Assembly: GCA_016840125.1 (NCBI GenBank)
Contig: JAEOSY010000678.1
Location: 1-26,374, forward strand
Reading direction: 5' to 3'
Source: Candidatus Helarchaeota archaeon
Lineage (GTDB): Archaea; Asgardarchaeota; Lokiarchaeia; Helarchaeales; HEL-GB-A
DNA length: 26,374 nt
Below are positions 14,108 to 22,819 of the stretch, piece after piece (within the stretch, counting starts at the first letter, position 1; the number at the start of each line of letters is the position of its first letter). A model generated the notes under the pieces. That model worked only from the letters and a program-made list of their open reading frames with translations, did not search any database and was not told the origin of the DNA. The position numbers and the translations under genes are program-made.

Positions 14108-15124
14108 GTGAGTGGATTACATATGATTTACATAAATCTATCATTTTTTGACACAATAGTGGGTCCTCAGACCTTTTGTACTCTTCCCTCTCCTCCAGAA
14201 GCCGAGATTGAAGAGTACACCAACAGCCTTTTGAACATTTCAGAATTTATCGAGCTAAAATTCTTCGTCTATGTTTCCTCTAAGCATCTTAAAACTTCAA
14301 ATATTTACACTAAAATTCCAAGTGAATGGGCGCGAGGGAATATGGAAATGGTTCTCTTAAGTATTATTCTGGTGGATGAAGGATTTAGTCGTTTGTTCAT
14401 CTTCGAGGAAATACTTGAAAAGATGGTCAAAGCTCTAAAACAAATAGATAAAGCCTACATGGCATTTCATTTAAAACACAGAGATGCGTCTGATAGGGAC
14501 GCAATCCTCGCTAAGAGAGATGAAATAATTTCAGTTTTACAAGGATTCATACCTGAAATTCAAGAAATTATCGAGAATGCAAAAAAAATACCTACCGATA
14601 GTGAAATAATCGAAACTGAGGAAAATCTCCAGGATGAATTTGCGCTACTTAAACCACAACAAACAGTTCTTGAAGCATCAAAACAACTCGCGGCAAGTCC
14701 GAGGGTATTAATAGGGGTAGTACTGGAAGATAAAAAACCAGTCGGTATTCTTGATGAGGATGACATTCTTAATAAAGTCATATTGAAAGCGAAAGACCCT
14801 CTTATGGTAAGAGTTCAAGATATTATGGTTAAAGATGTTCTGTATGTTGATTCAGATGATTCAATTGAAGAGGTTATTGAACAGATGCTGGAAAAAGGAA
14901 TTCAAGCGGTTCCAATTTTGCAGGATGGCACATTTTTTGGGGTTTTTACGATCTTTGATGCAGCTGGGCACAATAAAAACGTGCTTGAGCTTGTTAGTGA
15001 ACAATTAGCGGAAATTTCGCAACAAAGATTGGATGATGCCAAAAAATTAAAACTTAAATTATGGTCCTATGTACGAAATATCTCCCGTAATAAACGGCTT
15101 CAGGAACGTCAGAAAAAAGAATAA
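14108..15124 (+). CDS. Longin-like N-terminal domain fused to two CBS domains
   Basis: The protein has 338 residues. Residues 6-122 form an alpha/beta domain that opens IYINLSFFDTIVGPQTF, continues with ELKFFVYVSS and ARGNMEMVLLSIILVDE, and ends in a helix (EEILEKMVKALKQI). The order of strands and helix and the FDTxVGP turn recall longin/roadblock-type domains, which in eukaryotes and Asgard archaea contact small GTPases. This is a judgement from the pattern only. A helical linker follows (125-170). Residues 178-225 and 235-288 are two CBS domains (LLKPQQTVLEASKQL... and VQDIMVKDVLYVDSDDS...), which as a pair usually bind adenine nucleotides and sense energy state. The tail is basic. GTG at 14108 or ATG at 14123 may be the start; the ATG begins exactly at the first strand and may be real. 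No membrane helix is seen. Confidence 0.75.
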   Translation: MSGLHMIYINLSFFDTIVGPQTFCTLPSPPEAEIEEYTNSLLNISEFIELKFFVYVSSKHLKTSNIYTKIPSEWARGNMEMVLLSIILVDEGFSRLFIFEEILEKMVKALKQIDKAYMAFHLKHRDASDRDAILAKRDEIISVLQGFIPEIQEIIENAKKIPTDSEIIETEENLQDEFALLKPQQTVLEASKQLAASPRVLIGVVLEDKKPVGILDEDDILNKVILKAKDPLMVRVQDIMVKDVLYVDSDDSIEEVIEQMLEKGIQAVPILQDGTFFGVFTIFDAAGHNKNVLELVSEQLAEISQQRLDDAKKLKLKLWSYVRNISRNKRLQERQKKE

Positions 15125-15143
15125 TTCAAAACTATAATTCTTC

Positions 15144-15160
15144 ACTTTTTTTAGCTTTTT
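15144..15160 (+). terminator. T-run terminator after the longin/CBS gene
   Basis: Two T-runs of seven and five (ACTTTTTTTAGCTTTTTG) begin about 20 bases past the stop codon at 15122-15124, matching an archaeal poly-U terminator. They overlap the end of the convergent glycosyltransferase gene. Confidence 0.4.
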
Positions 15161-16338
15161 GATATGAATTGAGAACGTGTCTGGCTTAAAATTTTTTCAT
15201 ATTCTTGAGCAAGATGTGTCCAATTATATTTTTTCGATAAATTCCGTCCTTTAATTACCATCTCTTGGACTTTCTGCTTATTCGAGAGGATATAATGAAT
15301 TTTATTTGATATTTCGTCAGGATTATCGGCATAAAAAATATTGTTTTGGGCTATAGATTTCACTCCTGCGAGCGGTATTGAAACTACTGGACGTTCACAC
15401 GCTAGATATTCAAGGAGTTTCATAGGAACTACACAATGAGTTAAATAATTTTTAGTAAAAGGTAGTATACATACATCACTTGCACAAATATAAGATGGCA
15501 ATTGTTTATATGGCACTCGTCCCGTGAAAACAATGGATTTCAAAACATTATATTTAGCTGCTACCTGTTTAATTCTAGTTAACCCATAATGTCTCGAGGG
15601 TCCGATGAAAAGACAGCGTAATGTCGGATACTGTTTAATTAAATGTGACAGCGCTTGAAATAATTTATCATAATCAATCCAATATTCCATCGCTCCTAAA
15701 AAACAGATAATTGGTGAAGTGATATTATATTTATTTTGGATGGAAGTCTTCTCATGGGTTGAATTAAAAAGATTAACATCCACCCCATTAGAAATAATCT
15801 TTGAATTTTGTATCCCTATTTGTTTTACATACCACGATAATGGTAATCCCGTGGTTATTACATAATCTGCATGTTTAATATTAAAATTTAGGATGGACGT
15901 AAGCAAGGAGTTTCCAATCTTTTTAATAATAGCTGGTAAAAATGTAATATAGTTAATATGATACGGTTGAAAATCTACGACATCAAAGACTATGGGGATA
16001 GAATTCTTTCTCGCTGCGCGGATGGCAAGCGGTGCGAATAAAAAATTTGTGGTCACGATGATTTCAATATCGTATGAACGAATTAACTGATTAATATATG
16101 AATAAATTGGGATAGAATTAAAAAAATAGAACATCGGCATGCTTTTCATAAAAACGGTTGGGGGTTTATGTAAAAATAAGTTAGTTTTCAGCTGATATGA
16201 TTTTTTAATCCCCTTACGTTCATGTTCAAAATAAACTACATGAACTTCATTATTATCTAACAATCGTCCAAAAATTTTATGAACCCTATTTTGCAATGCA
16301 GTAATCCAATCCAATTCTGGGATAAGCAGAATCTTCAG
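15151..16338 (-). CDS. GT4-family glycosyltransferase, probable CTG start
   Basis: This 395-residue GT-B enzyme is of the GT4 type. The N-terminal Rossmann half includes EIIVTTNFLFAPLA and PIVFDVVDFQPYH. The C-terminal half has ISNGVDVNLF, CFLGAMEY, FIGPSRHYG, FTGRVPYKQLPSYI and PMKLLEYLACERPVVSIP, where the last Glu is the conserved nucleotide-sugar contact. It should move a sugar from a nucleotide donor, perhaps to a glycan or lipid carrier. TTG at 16314 would cut off the first beta-strand. Reading on upstream gives KILLIPELDWITALQ, the normal GT4 N-terminus, preceded by CTG at 16338. That CTG overlaps the upstream stop codon (CTGA) and has GGAGG seven bases before it. There is no ATG, GTG or TTG just upstream, so I chose CTG. 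It is coupled to the YdjM-like gene. Confidence 0.88.
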   Translation of the reverse strand: MKILLIPELDWITALQNRVHKIFGRLLDNNEVHVVYFEHERKGIKKSYQLKTNLFLHKPPTVFMKSMPMFYFFNSIPIYSYINQLIRSYDIEIIVTTNFLFAPLAIRAARKNSIPIVFDVVDFQPYHINYITFLPAIIKKIGNSLLTSILNFNIKHADYVITTGLPLSWYVKQIGIQNSKIISNGVDVNLFNSTHEKTSIQNKYNITSPIICFLGAMEYWIDYDKLFQALSHLIKQYPTLRCLFIGPSRHYGLTRIKQVAAKYNVLKSIVFTGRVPYKQLPSYICASDVCILPFTKNYLTHCVVPMKLLEYLACERPVVSIPLAGVKSIAQNNIFYADNPDEISNKIHYILSNKQKVQEMVIKGRNLSKKYNWTHLAQEYEKILSQTRSQFISKS

Positions 16339-16916
16339 GTATGTCCCTCCGCTGGTTGAATTACTAAACTCTTTTGCGAATCCGCACTTTTCCGTGATCT
16401 AATTAACCAATAAGTTATTGCAATTCCTAACAATAGGAATGCCATTAAACCTTCATTGGTAAAGAGCCCAAACGCTCCTCCTGACCCAAGTACTACTTCT
16501 GCGGCTTGAGGGGTGTAAATATGGAAGATAATAAAAAATGCTCCAAAATCAATTGAGAGCGTAGAGACATCAAAGGTTGGCGCCTGAATTTCCACCCAAT
16601 AATAGCTATCTAATGGCCAGAACAGTTGAACTGGGGCAGTAAATAGATCAAGAATTGGATGCGAGAGTAGGAGAAGTGAGATGATTATTGCTTGGCTTTT
16701 CCACTCTGGTTTATAACGGATGGTATAGATCACAAAACCAACTGAAAGGGCTCCAAGGAATATGAGTGAATGCAGAAATGATCGATGTGCTCCAAAAATG
16801 ACATCAATATCCGGAATTACAGCCAGAGGACAAAATAGTAAAACTAACCTACGATCATATCCTGCTATTATCAAGGCGGCAGCTGGAATGATCAGATGAA
16901 TTAAAACTTCTGACAA
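16335..16916 (-). CDS. YdjM/DUF457-type membrane-bound metal-dependent hydrolase
   Basis: This 193-residue membrane protein has about four to five hydrophobic segments. It carries the family's metal-binding pattern: P35-DID near the first helix, HR..LHS (44-49) and HPILD (86-90). Members of the YdjM family are predicted integral-membrane metal-dependent hydrolases, with substrates mostly unknown. The region 106-130 probably faces outward (WVEIQAPTFDVSTLSIDFG). The start is TTG at 16916 with AAGGTTGA just upstream. It has its own TATA-like element (TTTTAAATATAT on the minus strand, 16973-16984), 57 bases from the start. It overlaps the glycosyltransferase gene by four bases. The partnership hints at work on a membrane-linked glycan or lipid. 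Confidence 0.75.
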   Translation of the reverse strand: MSEVLIHLIIPAAALIIAGYDRRLVLLFCPLAVIPDIDVIFGAHRSFLHSLIFLGALSVGFVIYTIRYKPEWKSQAIIISLLLLSHPILDLFTAPVQLFWPLDSYYWVEIQAPTFDVSTLSIDFGAFFIIFHIYTPQAAEVVLGSGGAFGLFTNEGLMAFLLLGIAITYWLIRSRKSADSQKSLVIQPAEGHT

Positions 16917-16972
16917 TAAATCAACCTTCTTTTTTCTTTTCAGTCATTTGAATTAAATAATAACAGTATCTC

Positions 16973-16984
16973 ATATATTTAAAA
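16973..16984 (-). promoter_or_regulatory. TATA-like box for the YdjM/glycosyltransferase pair
   Basis: On the minus strand TTTTAAATATAT lies in the 72-base gap after the giant permease gene, about 60 bases before the TTG start. It suggests that this pair can be transcribed apart from the permease operon. Confidence 0.35.
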
Positions 16985-16988
16985 TAAT

Positions 16989-19900
16989 TCAAACTGCTTG
17001 TGGGAGTATTTCCTTGATTGTTATGGCAATGGGTCTCTTTAAGATACGGAAAAGCGTTAAATTTGCGCTAATTAGCCCGATTAATACAGTTATCCCCAAA
17101 GCTAATAAGAGTAAAGAGGAAAAGAGCTCTAACGTTACAATTTGAGTCAGACTTATTTCAAGAGCTCCAATTGATATGAAACTTCCTAAGAAAATTCCAA
17201 TAAATCCTCCCAGAGTGCCTGATACTGCGGAAATGAGGATGATTCTTAAATTTATTAGATAATATACTTGTCGATTCGACGCACCTATAGATCTAATTAT
17301 TCCAATGAGCTGTCGTGATTCGGAAATGCTTGCTGAAACTACGTTCATGATGCTAAATGACACTAGAATTGTAAGTATAATTGCTAATACATATACAATT
17401 GATTCTGTCAAACCTAGAGTTTGTTCGAGTAGTGATGCTGAATATTCGATGGGATCTCCCACATCGATGTTTGAGCTTATAGCTGTTGAAATTGAGAAGA
17501 TAAGGTGCAATGAAGTATTTTTTTGGCGTAAATCCACCTGTTTTTTCCAAGATTTACCGGAATGTTCTGCGTAAATGTAATATTGATCTGCATCGACTAA
17601 AAATTCTGCAACACCTAACGCATTTGTAGAATCTGATGCAATTTCAGTACCATTCAGCGTTTTTATTGTAATCAAAACATTGGGTACCAGTCCCAATGTT
17701 GTTGAATTTATGGTGGTTACAATTATTTTATAAGGTGCCATATGGAATGCTAAAAATTCAGGTTGTGAAATATCAAGAATTTCGGATTTTTGCTCCAACC
17801 CTTTATTTATGCTGATATTATACGTTCCATATTCAAGGTCAAACGTACATTCTCCGTTATCATTTGTAATGTCTTGAAATAATAGCTGGCCCCCCAAATC
17901 TAAAATTTGCACATTTACATCCTTAGAATAATGCGTAGTAGAATCATCAAAAGTGAAAATGGTTAACCGATAGAATGGAATAATCGAGAAAATAATAGCT
18001 TCATCAGTTGAAAGGTTGAACAGTTGCGATTCATGTGTTTGATCAAACTCTACTGATATATTATACAACTGGGGGTTAAGCGTAAACTGGCTGAAACCAT
18101 TTGAATCACTATGTTTCTTATCTATAAGATCCCCTGATAAATCTAAGACTGAAATACTTGCATTTTCTAAATAACGACCACTAATCGCATTCACAATACT
18201 GACATTTAAAGAATATTTTTGAGTAAGCAAAAGTGAAACTCGGAAAATTTCTTGATAATCGGTCATATCAACTAATTTTACCTCAGTAAAGTTATCGTAC
18301 GTTGCCGTTATACTATAAATATCCGGATCAAGAAATAAAGTGACAAACCCTGACCCATTTGTTAGATACGGATCACCTCCATTAACACTCACATTTGCAT
18401 CAACTATCGGGCTCCCCCAGTAATCAATCACTTGAATGTCCAATTTGTAGGGAGGAATGTGATAAGAAATAAGAGGATCTGCAATTATCTCTTTAAATTG
18501 AAGCAAATTATAGTTTTGATAAGAGAGGTTTATGTAATAGTTCCCTGGATCCAGCGCGAATTGAGCAATTCCCTCAACCGTTGTAAATTTCGAAAACAGT
18601 GTAGAATTGTCCTGATATTGCAGAATATCAACCTGTGCATTTTGTATAGGTGCATTGTCTGATGCATTAAATACTGTAATAGTTAGGTTATAGGGGGGAA
18701 ACTCAAAAGTTAAGAGCGTATTTGGTGCCACGAGATTTCTAATTTTAGATAACACGTAGTCTGTGTTATTTAAAGTAATATTATATATCCTCGGCGCGAC
18801 CATAAAAGTTGCATACCCCCCTGAATCTGTTACTTGCGGTCCCGCGATGAGATTATTCTGTAAATCAAATAACTGGATTTGAATATTCTCTTGAGGCGCA
18901 GACGTTGTTCCGTTGAAGATAATTACTGATAAGTTAAAGGGATACGAATAAAATGAAACATTGACGTTAGATTGAACGACTTCAATTACATCATGGTAAT
19001 ATGTATTAGAAAGATTAACTGAAACATTGTAAACGCCCGGGTTCATCAAAAAATTGGAGATCCCTGCTATAGTCATTGTACTTGTAAGATATTCTTTTGA
19101 GGAATTATCATAAATTGTAACATTAACTCCCGAAAGGGGTGGCGTTCCACTATCAGTTCCATTGAAAACCGAAACTGTAAGGTTGTATGGGGGGATGATA
19201 AAGTTAATTGGGTCAATTGAACCTGTAATTTCGTAATTCTGATTGAGAAAAACATTACTACAGTTTAATATAATGGTATAAGAATCAGGAGGTATGAAAA
19301 AGGTAACTGAACCATTTTCAGATAGTTTTGAATCATTTAATGAAGCTGAAATTAATCTCACATTAATATTTTGTTGTAAAATTCCTGAAATGTTCTCGAT
19401 TATTATTGTTAAGTTATAAGTGGGCATCCAAAATGTTTCGTTTCGACTTGAATTGAGATTAATAATTCGATTTTTTATAAAACCCTCCGAATTGACCGTT
19501 ATATTATATGTATTTAGTTGTAAAAGAAAGTCAGCGATTCCGTTCTCATCGGTAAAATTCTCATAAAGATTATTTGCTTCGTCATGTATCTTCACATTGG
19601 AATTATTTATTGGTAATTTAGTAGAATCGTTGAAAACATGAATCTCCAAATCAAATTGAGGTAGAATCTCAAAATTGACTGTCCGATCTGAACGAAGGTC
19701 TATAATCCGGTTTTGTGAGATTGTGCTGTAATCGACTGATACATTATAGGAAGTGGGAGTTAAATCATCAAACTCAATGTATCCAAGGTCACCAGTTGTT
19801 CCAGAATTGAGAACTGTCCCATTTATAAGTGATAGAATAACTGTTGAATTGAGCAACACTCCCGAATACGGATCATTAGTACGAATCCCTAATTTAAAAT

Positions 19901-21080
19901 GGCGATACCAGAATATTAAGCTTTCATTCTGAATAGGATTTGCAGTTTGCTTAAATTCCACTGGTTCTTGCGTAAAATTATTCCAAATTAACGTAGAGAA
20001 CTGAAAAATTTCACTTGGTAATGAAAAATTCGCTTCTCCAATAGAATTAGTCTGACGCATTTGAATAATCTCCGATCCCTTCCAAGCAATGACTGTAGTG
20101 TATGGAATTCCTATTTGATTGATATCCCAAACCTTAACATTTAATGGGTAGAGATCTGGAGGACTCGTGATTTTCAGGCTAATTGTTTGGTCAGATTCAA
20201 GAAAGACCGACCTATTAACTTGACTCGAACCAGATCGAGCTACTACTGTGTAATTTCCAAAATCCAGTCCGAATGAACCCTCTCCTACTGAATCGGAAAT
20301 ACTGCTTTTGATCAGAGTACCCTGAATATCATAAATCTCGACTTGAACATTTTGAACATGTTCTCCTGTTTCATTTGAGAGAATCTGAACTGTTAGAAGA
20401 TGTTGTGAAATCAAACTATCTTCTAATGAACTTCGAGAGATAACTGAATCATTATATTCCACACGAATGTAAGTGACCTTGTCAGGGTAATTTCCTGACA
20501 GAATTTGTCCTATACTAAGTGGTATAAGGACTTCATCGTTGAGCGCAGTATCTTCGGAGGAATATATCCCTATAGCCGTTACTTGCAGGGATATATCACG
20601 CAATCCACTATATATTAAAAATGAATCTCCAACCGAAATTTGTAATCTTTGTGCAGCTCGATTCCCAATAAAGGCTCCATGAATATCCTCATTTGTCAGC
20701 AATCTCCCAGCTTCCAATACCAAATTTTCCACTAAATAGAATTTATTGCATTCTATTCCACGAACAAAACACGTTTTCTCCCTAATCATACAAGGTGTTA
20801 AGGTTTCTGGGCTAACTAATGTTACCCCTTGAACATATTCCGCACTTTCTGCTATTTGCATTGAAATATAACGCGTAGCTATGAAGTTCCCACTGCCACT
20901 TTGTGTTAAAATCAGTGTATCATCTGATTCACCTAAATACGTACTAATATATGAATAGACTCCAATAAAAACTGTCGCACATGTAGCAAATAAAATAGAA
21001 GCAAGCAAAAGGCCTACCAATGCGTAAATAGATCGCCTTTTCGGTATTAAATTAACTTGGTATAACCTTCGTTTACTCAT
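16989..21080 (-). CDS. Giant FtsX/MacB-type permease with about twelve external Ig-like repeats
   Basis: This 1363-residue protein is a MacB/FtsX-type permease with a huge insertion. One membrane helix is at about 18-43 and a periplasmic-core-like domain at 45-225. About twelve repeats of roughly 80 residues span 228-1195. The FtsX domain, with three helices and the SIMNVVSASISESRQLIGII-type motif, is at about 1220-1360. Each repeat follows YxLTVxVFN...GIPxxNAxVxIxD...T(D/N)xxGxAxFxLxPGxYNIxV, the pattern of carboxypeptidase regulatory-like (CarboxypepD_reg/SpaA-like) beta-sandwich domains. I count about 45 N-x-S/T sequons, as expected for an N-glycosylated archaeal surface protein. Ordinary MacB-type permeases have only the core domain here. 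The start is ATG at 21080, overlapping the upstream stop (ATGA). Likely a mechanotransmission or export machine reaching far outside the cell; substrate unknown. Confidence 0.85.
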   Translation of the reverse strand: MSKRRLYQVNLIPKRRSIYALVGLLLASILFATCATVFIGVYSYISTYLGESDDTLILTQSGSGNFIATRYISMQIAESAEYVQGVTLVSPETLTPCMIREKTCFVRGIECNKFYLVENLVLEAGRLLTNEDIHGAFIGNRAAQRLQISVGDSFLIYSGLRDISLQVTAIGIYSSEDTALNDEVLIPLSIGQILSGNYPDKVTYIRVEYNDSVISRSSLEDSLISQHLLTVQILSNETGEHVQNVQVEIYDIQGTLIKSSISDSVGEGSFGLDFGNYTVVARSGSSQVNRSVFLESDQTISLKITSPPDLYPLNVKVWDINQIGIPYTTVIAWKGSEIIQMRQTNSIGEANFSLPSEIFQFSTLIWNNFTQEPVEFKQTANPIQNESLIFWYRHFKLGIRTNDPYSGVLLNSTVILSLINGTVLNSGTTGDLGYIEFDDLTPTSYNVSVDYSTISQNRIIDLRSDRTVNFEILPQFDLEIHVFNDSTKLPINNSNVKIHDEANNLYENFTDENGIADFLLQLNTYNITVNSEGFIKNRIINLNSSRNETFWMPTYNLTIIIENISGILQQNINVRLISASLNDSKLSENGSVTFFIPPDSYTIILNCSNVFLNQNYEITGSIDPINFIIPPYNLTVSVFNGTDSGTPPLSGVNVTIYDNSSKEYLTSTMTIAGISNFLMNPGVYNVSVNLSNTYYHDVIEVVQSNVNVSFYSYPFNLSVIIFNGTTSAPQENIQIQLFDLQNNLIAGPQVTDSGGYATFMVAPRIYNITLNNTDYVLSKIRNLVAPNTLLTFEFPPYNLTITVFNASDNAPIQNAQVDILQYQDNSTLFSKFTTVEGIAQFALDPGNYYINLSYQNYNLLQFKEIIADPLISYHIPPYKLDIQVIDYWGSPIVDANVSVNGGDPYLTNGSGFVTLFLDPDIYSITATYDNFTEVKLVDMTDYQEIFRVSLLLTQKYSLNVSIVNAISGRYLENASISVLDLSGDLIDKKHSDSNGFSQFTLNPQLYNISVEFDQTHESQLFNLSTDEAIIFSIIPFYRLTIFTFDDSTTHYSKDVNVQILDLGGQLLFQDITNDNGECTFDLEYGTYNISINKGLEQKSEILDISQPEFLAFHMAPYKIIVTTINSTTLGLVPNVLITIKTLNGTEIASDSTNALGVAEFLVDADQYYIYAEHSGKSWKKQVDLRQKNTSLHLIFSISTAISSNIDVGDPIEYSASLLEQTLGLTESIVYVLAIILTILVSFSIMNVVSASISESRQLIGIIRSIGASNRQVYYLINLRIILISAVSGTLGGFIGIFLGSFISIGALEISLTQIVTLELFSSLLLLALGITVLIGLISANLTLFRILKRPIAITIKEILPQAV

Positions 21081-22819
21081 TTATTCTTTTCTCCAATAGC
21101 TATTTTAGAGGCAGTATAGGCCGGATATAAGCTCCCTATAATACCCGCTGTTAGGCCAAATAAAATTGAGATAAAAATTGTAAAGACGTCAAAAGTAGGG
21201 CGAACGGTGATTGTTGTTATACTTGAAACAAGAAATGACGCAGAATATGATAGAAAAATTCCCCCTAATACTCCTAAGATGCATCCAAATAAACATAATA
21301 AAACACCTTGGTAAAGAAAAATACGAATTAATTGAGATCTACTTGATCCAATTGCTTTTAAGATTACAATCTCACGTTCGCTTTCTTTTACTATCGTATT
21401 AATCACGTGAAACATTCCAAATGCCATTACAACATAAACTACAATAGAAAGTAACCACATGCTTTGGACTGTTCTTGATATAATCCCAGAAACAAAATCT
21501 GATAATTGATTTTCCCGTTTAATATTCAAATCTGGATTTTCTGTTTGTAGTGTTTGTATTGTCGAATCGACTGACGAGGCATCTGTTAATTTTACTTCAA
21601 TTAAAGAAAATTTATCTGACAATTCGGGATTTAAAACGCGCGTTAAATTAACTGGCGAAAAAAGTTCTGTATCATAGTGTATATTCGATGAGACCAATCC
21701 AATAATCGTAACATTTCGTATCTCCAAATTAAAACTTAAACTAATATTGATTGGTAAGGATGCATATGAAATATTGAGCATAGAAGCTAAATATGAACCT
21801 ATTAGAAGTTGAGTATCAGAAAATGATTTAGTTGGTAGGATTTGAAAAGACAAGGAGCTACGAAGTGTTTTGAATATGGAATAATTAATACCACGCATGT
21901 TAATATTATAATTGGTAGAATTTTTTGACATATTCAGACTTAAGTACGTTTCAGGAGATAAAGTTGCAATATTTGAATGATCTATAGACGATAAAACCGT
22001 AGAATCTATTAAACTTGAGTATAAATCATCTTTACCCTGTTCTAACAGAATTAAATATTGTGCATATTGGTATTGTTGCGCTAGACTATTTAATTGTGTG
22101 TAATATCCACTAATTATTGGAATTGGTGTGACAATTAATCCAACCGCAACTGTAATACCAATTATTGCTGCATAAGTTCGCCTTCTTCTATAAAGTATCG
22201 ATTTAATCGCAAAATTGAAAAGTCCAGCAAATTCAAAGCCAATTAGACTTGCTAATCCAATGAGACCACTCAACAAACTCCACCCTAAACTAACGCCTAA
22301 TAAAAGCGGTCCCAATTCAGCTTTGTAACTTTGTAGGATGAATTTATTTAATAAATAGAATATAAGTATCAGGAAAGGCGTTAGCGCAAATCCCAGGGCG
22401 GCTGCAACTCTCTTCAGTTCTAATTTTTTAATTCTTGAAAGGAAATAGCTTATCAGAAGCCAAACACCAATTTGAGCAAAAAAAGCAATTACAAATAATA
22501 GGGGTGAGAATGAAATCCAAATTTCTAACCCTAGAATTGTTATTGAAAAAACATAATAAGGAAAAATCTCTGTAAATAAAGGATATGTGCTTGTACTTAC
22601 GACTAAACTAAGGAGACTTATGCAAAATATCGAGATGAGGTACCCCTGCCATAATTTTGAACTTTTATAACTTAGAGAGAACGATCTTCCTGAAAATAAT
22701 AGTGCACCCCGTATTTTTGATAAAAAACTAGGTTCGGGTGCTCTATTTGTAAAGACCTCACTTTCTCGATTTTTCTTACTCATAATATTCATCATTGAAT
22801 TAAATTTACCTTTTTTCAA
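21077..22819 (-). CDS. FtsX-type permease fused to an N-terminal Yip1-like membrane domain
   Basis: The protein has 580 residues. Residues 40-200 hold about five hydrophobic helices with KRVAAALGFALTPFLILIFY (136-155), the pattern of the Yip1-like membrane domain. A basic loop RRRRTY (210-215) leads into a typical FtsX/MacB layout: a helix (217-237), an outer core-like domain with several sequons (240-450), and a three-helix FtsX domain (453-575) with REIVILKAIGSSRSQL and the ending YPAYTASKIAIGE. FtsX-type permeases work in pairs with an ABC ATPase, so this is probably the partner of the giant permease. TTG at 22819 overlaps the upstream gene by 14 bases; ATGs at 22795, 22792 and 22783 are other possible starts and cost little sequence. 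The Yip1 part is assigned from pattern, the FtsX part firmly. Confidence 0.82.
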   Translation of the reverse strand: MKKGKFNSMMNIMSKKNRESEVFTNRAPEPSFLSKIRGALLFSGRSFSLSYKSSKLWQGYLISIFCISLLSLVVSTSTYPLFTEIFPYYVFSITILGLEIWISFSPLLFVIAFFAQIGVWLLISYFLSRIKKLELKRVAAALGFALTPFLILIFYLLNKFILQSYKAELGPLLLGVSLGWSLLSGLIGLASLIGFEFAGLFNFAIKSILYRRRRTYAAIIGITVAVGLIVTPIPIISGYYTQLNSLAQQYQYAQYLILLEQGKDDLYSSLIDSTVLSSIDHSNIATLSPETYLSLNMSKNSTNYNINMRGINYSIFKTLRSSLSFQILPTKSFSDTQLLIGSYLASMLNISYASLPINISLSFNLEIRNVTIIGLVSSNIHYDTELFSPVNLTRVLNPELSDKFSLIEVKLTDASSVDSTIQTLQTENPDLNIKRENQLSDFVSGIISRTVQSMWLLSIVVYVVMAFGMFHVINTIVKESEREIVILKAIGSSRSQLIRIFLYQGVLLCLFGCILGVLGGIFLSYSASFLVSSITTITVRPTFDVFTIFISILFGLTAGIIGSLYPAYTASKIAIGEKNK

